Source: an uncultured Lachnospiraceae bacterium (GTDB taxonomy: Bacteria; Bacillota; Clostridia; Lachnospirales; Lachnospiraceae). From it: a stretch of 21,896 bases of DNA. Where the stretch lies: NCBI GenBank assembly GCA_934434905.1, contig CAKSAI010000016.1, positions 1 through 21,896 of the forward strand, read 5' to 3'. The translations under genes were made by a program, and so were the position numbers. Below the pieces are notes generated by a model. That model saw only the letters and a program-made list of their open reading frames with translations, was not told the origin of the DNA and searched no databases. Every line of letters begins with the position of its first letter. Position 1 is the stretch's first letter. This document shows, piece after piece, positions 16,505 to 21,896 of the stretch.

Positions 16505-16654
16505 ATGAAACAGACAAAGAAGCTATATGAAACACCGAGCATGGAATTGATGCTGTTGCCGGTGGAAGATATTGTGACGCTTTCAGATGGCGGAGCTAAG
16601 AGTGATGGCAGTAACGGCTCCAGCTCATATGATGAATTACTTGGAGGGTGGTAA
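16505..16654 (+). CDS. Small 49-residue peptide ending in SYDELLGGW
   Basis: This short gene has a near-perfect ribosome site: AGGAGG at 16492-16497, overlapping the stop of the surface-protein gene, seven bases before ATG 16505. It ends at TAA 16652-16654. The product starts M-K-Q-T-K-K-L-Y-E-T-P, then M-E-L-M-L-L-P-V-E-D-I-V-T-L-S-D-G-G, a Ser/Gly-rich stretch, and S-Y-D-E-L-L-G-G-W. Small peptides with a 'Y-x-x-P-x-(M/L)-E-(L/V)' start and an 'E-D-(I/V)-(I/V)-T' centre are, as I recall, frequent but unnamed in Clostridia. The E-L-x-G-G ending also resembles double-glycine leader peptides, but no C39 peptidase or modifying enzyme is in the window. There is no signal peptide or membrane helix. 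Codons 47-48 (GGAGGG) also act as the ribosome site of the next gene. Function unknown. Confidence 0.75.
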   Translation: MKQTKKLYETPSMELMLLPVEDIVTLSDGGAKSDGSNGSSSYDELLGGW

Positions 16655-16660
16655 TTATTT

Positions 16661-17158
16661 ATGGCAAAAGAAAAGAAAAAACTGCTGGCAGGGATTGGCG
16701 CCTTACTGCTGTTGGCTGTGGTCGCGGTTGTAATAGTTGCCGTCTGCCTGCAGAAAAAGGATAACCATACATCCGGAAAGCCGTCCGGGGAGAGCAGCAC
16801 ATACGATGAATTGATCGGCGGAGAAGACCTTGGCGAAGACAGTAATGTGGTAGACAAATATGTCAAGGAAGACAGCGAAGATCAGAAGGATAATGCTTCG
16901 GCGGATAAGAACACCTCAGATAAGAAAGAGGAAGGATCAAAGAAACCATCTTCGAATAAGCCAGATACGAAAGACGATAAAAAAGAAGACGGTAATGCCA
17001 GTAGTGGCGATACCACCGGTGATAACACCGGTGGTAACAACACTGGCGGCAACACCGGGGATGATAATACCGGTGGCGGCAATAAGGATGATGACAAGGA
17101 AGATGGCAACTTGGATGTAGGACAGGATGTGGATCAGGGCTATGGAGCGATTCACTGA
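16661..17158 (+). CDS. Single-pass membrane protein with low-complexity extracellular tail and a YDELIGG motif
   Basis: The protein has 165 residues. ATG 16661 follows a GGAGGG site 12 bases away that is built from the last codons of the peptide gene. Residues 1-7 are basic and 8-30 are one hydrophobic helix, so it is either an N-in membrane anchor or an uncleaved signal. The V-A-V-C at 27-30 is a poor lipobox. Residues 45-54 (S-S-T-Y-D-E-L-I-G-G) repeat the end of the preceding peptide almost exactly. The rest is low complexity: acidic and lysine-rich at about 57-110, then a Thr/Gly/Asn/Asp repeat at about 115-145 built from T-G-D-N-T-G-G and N-T-G-G units, and an acidic end. No folded domain is visible. 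It could be a wall-spanning tether or a stalk. The repeat region contains a strong DNA inverted repeat, annotated separately. Confidence 0.8.
   Translation: MAKEKKKLLAGIGALLLLAVVAVVIVAVCLQKKDNHTSGKPSGESSTYDELIGGEDLGEDSNVVDKYVKEDSEDQKDNASADKNTSDKKEEGSKKPSSNKPDTKDDKKEDGNASSGDTTGDNTGGNNTGGNTGDDNTGGGNKDDDKEDGNLDVGQDVDQGYGAIH
17011..17036. repeat. Perfect 11-base inverted repeat inside the Thr/Gly/Asn repeat region
   Basis: Bases 17011-17021 and 17026-17036 are exact reverse complements (TACCACCGGTG and its partner) around a four-base ATAA loop. The transcript would form a strong hairpin within the coding sequence for T-T-G-D-N-T-G-G. No U-run follows, so it is not an intrinsic terminator. It may simply arise from Thr-Gly codons ACC GGT, which read as self-complementary units, but 11 unbroken pairs are more than a single ACCGGT palindrome would give. 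Confidence 0.8.
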
Positions 17159-17183
17159 TTAAGAGACGTAGGAGGATTTGTTT

Positions 17184-19298
17184 ATGAGCGCTTGCCCAAG
17201 CAAGAAGAAAATCAGGAATCTGTTTCACGATTGCGGTTCGATTTATGTATCAACCATTGAACCGGCAGTTGATGAGCCACTGACGGTCAGACTTCGCACG
17301 GAGAAGGGCAATGTAACGAGAGCCTGTGTGGAATATTCCACGGACGGAATAGAGTGGAATGCAGCGGAAATGGAACTGGAAAAGGAAGATAAGACCGGAT
17401 ATTATGAATTTTTCATAGGGACGATTCCGGGACAGAAGAAAATGTACAAATACCGTTTCCGTGTAGGGAATGAAGATCCTGAAAATGAAGTGTATTACAG
17501 CCGGACGCGCATAGGAAAGGAAGCACCTGTATTTGATGAAAAGTCGATAAAGACAGATAACTGCTGGTGTATGATTCCGGGATACCATGCGCCGGATTGG
17601 GCCAAAGGAGTGATCTGGTATTCTGCAATGCCGGATGCCTTTTACAACGGGGATATTACCAACGATGAACCGATTTCAGGAATGAATCTGTCGAATTCAT
17701 GGAATATGATGCAACACTCGCTGCAGTATAAATATGGCGGAGATTTAAAAGGGATTGAGAAGAAGCTGAATTATATCAAAGACCTTGGCTGCGAAGCCGT
17801 ATTTATGGATCCGATTTTCCGTGCTTCCCAGAATGCCGGGTACGGTCCTGAATTCTACAAGCAGATTGAAAACTCTTTTGGAAATGAACAGGCGCTTGCA
17901 GAGCTTGCAAAGGCAATCCATGACAATGGTATGTATTACATGCTGGATGTGGTGCTGATGTTCGTGGCAGTCAGCCATTACTGGTATGATAAATATAATC
18001 GGGACCCGTTTCCGGGAGCAAAGCAGGAATGGGACAGTCCCTATCATGATTTCTTCTATTTTGAAGGAGAAGAAGGGGATACGGATGTTTATAAATCCGG
18101 CTGGGGCGGATTGATATTGAATCATGCAAATGAGAAGCTGCAGGATGAGTTGTGGCGTAGTGAGGATTCCTATCTCCAGCATTACTGTAAGGAGCCGTTT
18201 TGCCCGGATGGTCTCCGGTTTGATTGCGGTGGAGCGCTCAGCGGTACATATTCGGATGGGACTGAAATCAGTGATGCGCAGGTGATGGAGCTGATGCGCC
18301 CGTCTCTGCGGAAAATCAATCCGGAGATACTGATACTTTCCGAGTATTCTTTATACTACGGCATGGACACGGGCGCATGGGATTCCAGATGGAATCTGCA
18401 GTTTGTAGGGAATGCACTGCCGTATATGAAGGGAGAAGTACCGGAGTCAGAATTATTTAAGCTTTTTGATGAAGAAATGCATAATCTTCCGCGCGCGATC
18501 GGACACTGCCAGTACAACTCCATAGCAGACCACGACAGACCGCGTATGGCAGGCGTGGAACCATGGGCGTATCGGGCATATCAGCTCATCCATATGACGG
18601 AAATCGGCGCGCCGTGTATCTATTATGGGGATGAGAACCGTACACTGCGGAGTAAAGAAAATGTGCGCTCCTTCTATGCCATGGAATGGAATGAAGCTAT
18701 CTGGGATTATGATGCCTTGTATCGGACGAAGGCACTGACGGAGCTTCGCAAGCGGTATCCGGTACTTCGGCAGGGAATCATCAAATATATTTGCGCGGAT
18801 GATAAGCAGCACATGCTTGCATTTGCAAGAATGGATGAAGAATCTACGGTAATCACCGTGGCAAGCAGAAACAGTCAGACGTGCAGTGTGATGATCGATG
18901 TGCGCGACCTGGGCGAGTTGGATGGAACGGTATTTACAGACTGGTTTACAGCGAAACAGTATGTGGCAAAGAACGGATATATCTGTGCCGATGTACAGGC
19001 AGGCGGAACCATTTTCGTGAAGGGAGAAGCTTCCACCTCCTATAAGGGCGGATTTGAGCTTGTGGGAAATGCATGCGCAAATGAGATATCAGTACCGGAC
19101 ACAAATGCATTCCAGATAAATACAACCGATGGCTTTTTAAGCAGGGATGTCTTTAATACCTGTACGATTTCTGCAAATTATGCAGACCAGGGTGGAGCGG
19201 GAATGCTGCAGATCCGTGCGGACAACAGCGAAGAAGCAGACTGGATCGGAGCGGAAATCCGTGGAGATATGGCAACCGTTTTCGTAAAATGCCATTGA
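17184..19298 (+). CDS. GH13 alpha-amylase superfamily enzyme (neopullulanase/cyclomaltodextrinase-like), ended by an in-frame TGA
   Basis: 704 residues up to the stop. ATG 17184 lies eight bases after GGAGG; an in-frame TTG at 17178 is too close to that site. There is no signal peptide, so the enzyme should act in the cytoplasm. Residues about 15-105 form an N-terminal beta domain like those of neopullulanases (CBM34-like). The barrel opens with P-D-A-F-Y-N-G-D (150-157; the usual form is P-D-R-F). The catalytic residues are present: nucleophile D347 in G-L-R-F-D-C-G-G with R345, acid/base E387 in I-L-S-E-Y, and D451 in A-D-H-D-R-P-R. G-A-P-C-I-Y-Y-G-D-E is also typical. Region I is abnormal: D255-V-V-L-M-F replaces D-x-V-x-N-H. 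Expected action is on alpha-glucosidic bonds of oligosaccharides; hydrolysis versus transfer is undecided. After about residue 620 a beta-sandwich module begins and is cut by TGA 19296-19298. The same frame continues downstream, so the true protein may be far longer. Confidence 0.88.
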   Translation: MSACPSKKKIRNLFHDCGSIYVSTIEPAVDEPLTVRLRTEKGNVTRACVEYSTDGIEWNAAEMELEKEDKTGYYEFFIGTIPGQKKMYKYRFRVGNEDPENEVYYSRTRIGKEAPVFDEKSIKTDNCWCMIPGYHAPDWAKGVIWYSAMPDAFYNGDITNDEPISGMNLSNSWNMMQHSLQYKYGGDLKGIEKKLNYIKDLGCEAVFMDPIFRASQNAGYGPEFYKQIENSFGNEQALAELAKAIHDNGMYYMLDVVLMFVAVSHYWYDKYNRDPFPGAKQEWDSPYHDFFYFEGEEGDTDVYKSGWGGLILNHANEKLQDELWRSEDSYLQHYCKEPFCPDGLRFDCGGALSGTYSDGTEISDAQVMELMRPSLRKINPEILILSEYSLYYGMDTGAWDSRWNLQFVGNALPYMKGEVPESELFKLFDEEMHNLPRAIGHCQYNSIADHDRPRMAGVEPWAYRAYQLIHMTEIGAPCIYYGDENRTLRSKENVRSFYAMEWNEAIWDYDALYRTKALTELRKRYPVLRQGIIKYICADDKQHMLAFARMDEESTVITVASRNSQTCSVMIDVRDLGELDGTVFTDWFTAKQYVAKNGYICADVQAGGTIFVKGEASTSYKGGFELVGNACANEISVPDTNAFQINTTDGFLSRDVFNTCTISANYADQGGAGMLQIRADNSEEADWIGAEIRGDMATVFVKCH
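19296..19298 (+). other. In-frame TGA that splits one apparent reading frame
   Basis: The codon series reads V-K-C-H, then TGA, then Q-E-K-V-A-A. The frame before it is open from 17184 and the frame after it is open for 643 codons to TAA 21228-21230. The fold of the module spanning the codon reads on without a break: the strand A-T-V-F-V-K lies before the stop and A-R-I-V-V-S-R-N-A-D-N-T-F-D-V after it. TGA is used elsewhere here as an ordinary stop (6944-6946, 9496-9498), so reassignment is unlikely. A nonsense change, for example from CGA (Arg) or TGG (Trp), a base-call error, or readthrough of a TGA-C context are the candidates. Confidence 0.85.
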
Positions 19299-19307
19299 CA
19301 GGAAAAG

Positions 19308-21230
19308 GTGGCAGCAAGCAGGAAGGTGGCAAAGGAAGCCCGTATCGTAGTTTCCAGAAATGCGGACAATACCTTTGACGTGTGTGCGGTGAATCTGCAT
19401 GGTACGGTGGGTGTATTGTGTAATACAGATGTAAAAGCGTTCGATGTGATTGCTGCAAGAAACAGACTGGAAGCATGTGATGTGATTGCAAAGGGTATCA
19501 CATTGGATATGCCAAACCACGCCAAGGCGGTTATCTGCGCGAAAGAGGGCACCGCGTTATTTGAAAATGTAGCGGTGGAATATGAGAAAGAGACGATCCT
19601 TTGCAGTGACTTTCGAGAAGGGCATTCGGCGATGTTTGATTTTGCGCCGGATATGGAGCTTACGTACGGAGAGAACGGCTTGACGGTGTTGCCGGAGGAA
19701 GGCAGTGCAAGGCTTCTTACGAATGCCTATAATGATGACTGGACGTATAAGGCAGAGCTTGCGTTTGCAGGCAGGACGGAGGGCGATTTTGCAGGTGTCA
19801 TTTCTCAGCAGGAGGATGATATCTATGTGGCCGCCGGAAGAATGTACATGGACGGACAGCAGAGACTTGTGTTCGGAAGAGCCAGTGCAGGAAAATTCGT
19901 TGTGTATCATGTGGCAGAGGACGAAAGACCGGGTGAGCATGTTACCGTTCAATTACAGCGGATCGGCACCGCTTATTCTGCCATTTATTCCTATGGTGGG
20001 AAGACATGGAAGATGTTAGGAAGAGATATTGTCGCAAATATGTGCGTAGAGCGTGCAGGACTTATCGTGCAGGGGAAGACCCCGGCAGTGTACACCTACG
20101 CAAGCTTCGGAGATGCCATTCATGATGGAGTGAGCTACCGTACGCCGCATACACCGATACGGATTGAGACGGATTTTGCACCTATGAGACAAACCATGCT
20201 GCAGCCGGCTTATCAGATTGTGCGTGGTAGCTGGGATTATGCAAATGAGGGATATGTGCAGACCTCCAAAGAACTGGCGCAGATGGGAGTCAGCAACAAG
20301 ATCTACCGGGATTTCAAGGTGGACGGGACTTATGTGATAGACGAAGGAACGGGCTGGATCGGCTTCGAGTTTGGCAAGAAAGCTTACGACAGTGAACTGG
20401 GAGACGGAATATTGTTCCGGCTTTCCTCGGAACGGATAGTCAGTATAGAAAAGCAGGGAGAAGTGTTAGCGCAGGCCATACTTTCTGAAAAATATGGAAA
20501 TGCGGTAAAGCTTGCGGTGGAATATCGTCATGGTGTGCTGGTTGTATTTGCCGGACAGGAAGGAGAGCCGATTCTCGTCCTGCGCAACATGGAGAAGACA
20601 GAAGGTTCTGTTTCCTATTATATGGAAGGCATAGTGGGTCACATCAACAATTATCTGACTGCCGCCTACGATGCCGGGTATTATTACAGTGCCGATTATG
20701 AACCTCTTGATTTTTCAGAAAAAGGCGTGAAGAAAAGCTGGCTGAAAACGAAGGGATTTCTGAGCCCGTTCGGTACAGCAGTCACCGATTTTGTGGCGAC
20801 CGTGAGATTTACAGTGGATAACTGGGGAAATAACGGAAGAGCAGGCTTTATCATGGCTTCTTCGGAAGCAACATTTGTGAGAAACCACGCCCTGAAGATT
20901 TCATGCGGTGCAGGAGGAGACGCGAAGATCCTGAATGGCGAGGAAGTGGTTTTCCATGGAAAGCTGCCTCAGAAAGGAAATACCCATACGCTGATGTTAG
21001 TGAGGAACAATGGAAAGATAACGGTGTATGCGGATCATGAGAAAGAGCCGTGTATGCAATATCCGTGCGTTGTCGCCAACGGCGGAGTGGTGTCGCTGTT
21101 TGCAGATGGGGCAACGGTTACCTTTGAGGATTTCACGCTGGCGGATCTTGCTGTGGGTGACAAGCCGGAAGAAGCTTGTGATTATTTGAAAGCGAAAAAT
21201 ATTGACATAGGAGGAAAGAAGAATGGATAA
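19308..21230 (+). CDS. Beta-sandwich module protein, probably the C-terminal continuation of the GH13 enzyme
   Basis: 640 residues if translation restarts at GTG 19308, three codons after the in-frame TGA. The only ribosome-site-like sequence is AGGA at 19300-19303, four bases before the GTG, which is weak and crowded. I see four jelly-roll parts: residues about 1-90 complete the module begun before the stop; about 95-265 is a DUF1349/GH43-C2-like module (F-A-G-V-I-S-Q-Q-E-D-D-I-Y, Y-S-Y-G-G-K-T-W-K-M-L-G); about 280-470 is a third (W-I-G-F-E-F-G); about 475-625 is a fourth (G-R-A-G-F-I-M-A-S, ending V-T-F-E-D-F-T-L-A-D-L). No catalytic domain and no signal peptide are seen. The first part is half a domain, so the restart product would begin with a broken fold. 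This favours a single original gene of 1348 codons including the TGA position. Its last eight bases overlap the aldolase gene. It could equally be called a pseudogene fragment. Confidence 0.65.
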   Translation: MAASRKVAKEARIVVSRNADNTFDVCAVNLHGTVGVLCNTDVKAFDVIAARNRLEACDVIAKGITLDMPNHAKAVICAKEGTALFENVAVEYEKETILCSDFREGHSAMFDFAPDMELTYGENGLTVLPEEGSARLLTNAYNDDWTYKAELAFAGRTEGDFAGVISQQEDDIYVAAGRMYMDGQQRLVFGRASAGKFVVYHVAEDERPGEHVTVQLQRIGTAYSAIYSYGGKTWKMLGRDIVANMCVERAGLIVQGKTPAVYTYASFGDAIHDGVSYRTPHTPIRIETDFAPMRQTMLQPAYQIVRGSWDYANEGYVQTSKELAQMGVSNKIYRDFKVDGTYVIDEGTGWIGFEFGKKAYDSELGDGILFRLSSERIVSIEKQGEVLAQAILSEKYGNAVKLAVEYRHGVLVVFAGQEGEPILVLRNMEKTEGSVSYYMEGIVGHINNYLTAAYDAGYYYSADYEPLDFSEKGVKKSWLKTKGFLSPFGTAVTDFVATVRFTVDNWGNNGRAGFIMASSEATFVRNHALKISCGAGGDAKILNGEEVVFHGKLPQKGNTHTLMLVRNNGKITVYADHEKEPCMQYPCVVANGGVVSLFADGATVTFEDFTLADLAVGDKPEEACDYLKAKNIDIGGKKNG

Positions 21231-21896
21231 GTATACAAGACTTGCAGAAAAGCTAAAGAACAGAGAGAAAGTCATCGGCACGACCATGATCCTTCTGAAA
21301 AGCCCCATTCTGCTGGAGAATATGAATCGGGAAGAACTGGATTTCGTTCTCTTTGACGCAGAGCATGGGGTGTTCGATACCCAGAATGTGGTTCCGCTCC
21401 TGCAGGTATGCCGCCTTATGGAGCTGCCGGCATTTGTCCGGGCACAGGACAGTGAATATCATCTGATCGCAAAGGCCATTGATATGGGGGCTGATGGGAT
21501 CATGCTTCCGCGGACGGAGAGCCTTGAACAGCTACGCACGGCAGTAGATGCGCTGTTATTTTATCCGGAGGGCAGAAAGGGCTGCGGCGGACATGGACAG
21601 TTCCGGCCGGGAGAGGCCTATGCAGATTTCGGAAAGACACGGTTTTTAATGCCGCAGATCGAATCGCCCAAGGGGATCGAATTGCTGCCTGCGATGCTGG
21701 AGCAATATGGAAACTATATCAGCGCGGTTATGATCGGACCATATGATCTTTCTGTTATGGTGGGTACGCCGAAGAACATAAAAAGTCCAGAAATGATGAA
21801 TGCGATTCAGAAGATTTTTGACATCAGCAGCTCCTATGGAAAATCCTGCGGAATCTTCTGCGATGATGAGGTACTGGCACAAAAATACAGGAATAT
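21223..21896 (+). CDS. HpcH/HpaI-type aldolase, partial at window end
   Basis: 224 residues are visible and the frame is open to the right edge; the family is usually about 250-270 residues, so only the end is missing. ATG 21223 is set by AGGAGG at 21209-21214, eight bases upstream, and overlaps the previous stop by eight bases. The family marks are all present: D-A-E-H-G with the presumed base H48, substrate-binding R73 in F-V-R-A-Q-D, the metal ligand E147 in P-Q-I-E-S-P-K-G, and D175 in I-G-P-Y-D-L-S. G-A-D-G-I-M-L-P is also typical. These are metal-dependent class II enzymes that split 2-keto-3-deoxy or 4-hydroxy-2-oxo acids to pyruvate and an aldehyde in the cytoplasm. In this context a sugar-derived keto-acid (as for RhmA/GarL-like enzymes) is more likely than an aromatic-pathway substrate, but that is inference. 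Confidence 0.9.
   Translation, partial: MDKYTRLAEKLKNREKVIGTTMILLKSPILLENMNREELDFVLFDAEHGVFDTQNVVPLLQVCRLMELPAFVRAQDSEYHLIAKAIDMGADGIMLPRTESLEQLRTAVDALLFYPEGRKGCGGHGQFRPGEAYADFGKTRFLMPQIESPKGIELLPAMLEQYGNYISAVMIGPYDLSVMVGTPKNIKSPEMMNAIQKIFDISSSYGKSCGIFCDDEVLAQKYRN

Noticed and set aside
16505..16654. Bacteriocin or lanthipeptide precursor
   Set aside because: Only the E-L-x-G-G ending fits. There is just one residue after GG, no Cys, and no processing or export gene nearby.
17011..17060. Intrinsic terminator
   Set aside because: The hairpin is followed by ACAACACTGG rather than a T-run and lies inside a reading frame.
17178..17183. TTG start for the GH13 enzyme
   Set aside because: It lies only two or three bases from GGAGG; ATG 17184 has correct spacing.
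16860..17228. Overlapping frames on both strands in the low-complexity region
   Set aside because: Repetitive codons keep several frames open by chance; their products are compositionally skewed and lack starts with ribosome sites.
19296..19340. TGA as selenocysteine or as a reassigned Trp/Gly codon
   Set aside because: I see no SECIS-like stem-loop right after the TGA, the position is not a catalytic site, and TGA serves as a normal stop for the Yip1 and DUF5696 genes.
1..21896. CRISPR arrays, tRNA/rRNA genes, insertion sequences, attachment sites
   Set aside because: No regularly spaced repeats, cloverleaf sequences, transposase-like frames or flanking duplications were seen by eye on either strand.

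Overview
The window reads as the inside of one long, single-strand (+) carbohydrate-utilisation gene cluster from a low-to-moderate-GC, Gram-positive anaerobe of the Clostridia, most probably Lachnospiraceae. The reasons are strong AGGAGG-type ribosome binding sites before almost every gene, lipoprotein and Sec signal peptides of Gram-positive type, CUT1 sugar importers with no ATPase gene of their own, and FIVAR/InlB-like surface modules. The organism is an inference. No RNA gene, insertion sequence, CRISPR array or terminator is visible. Genes are separated by about 30 bases or less, or overlap, so one polycistronic unit that starts before and ends after the window is likely.

Layout. 1-224: the end of a protein with a beta-sandwich (DUF1080/LamG-like) C terminus. 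241-4839: importer 1, made of a very large secreted solute-binding protein with two carbohydrate-binding-like modules and two CUT1 permeases. 4850-9498: a membrane/extracellular pair, an NHL-propeller/TPR/Yip1 fusion and a DUF5696 protein. 9495-12769: importer 2, made of two more CUT1 permeases and a lipoprotein solute-binding protein. 12792-16493: a 1233-residue secreted multi-module protein with no recognisable enzyme domain. 16505-17158: a 49-residue peptide gene and a single-pass membrane protein that share the motif YDEL(L/I)GG. 17184-21230: a GH13 (alpha-amylase superfamily) enzyme whose reading frame continues past one in-frame TGA into a 643-codon stretch of beta-sandwich modules. 21223-21896: an HpcH/HpaI-type aldolase cut by the window end.

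Working model (inference). Secreted and anchored binding proteins capture a glycan or oligosaccharide outside the cell. Two permease pairs take it up, using an ATPase encoded elsewhere (MsmX/MsmK type). The DUF5696 and NHL-Yip1 proteins serve at the membrane. The GH13 protein, which has no signal peptide, acts on the imported sugar inside. The aldolase suggests that a 2-keto-3-deoxy acid is cleaved downstream. The substrate cannot be read from sequence.

The points most worth following up are the in-frame TGA that splits one apparent 1348-residue protein, the shared YDEL(L/I)GG motif, the DUF5696/NHL-TPR-Yip1 pair lying between two permease pairs, and the altered conserved region I of the GH13 enzyme.
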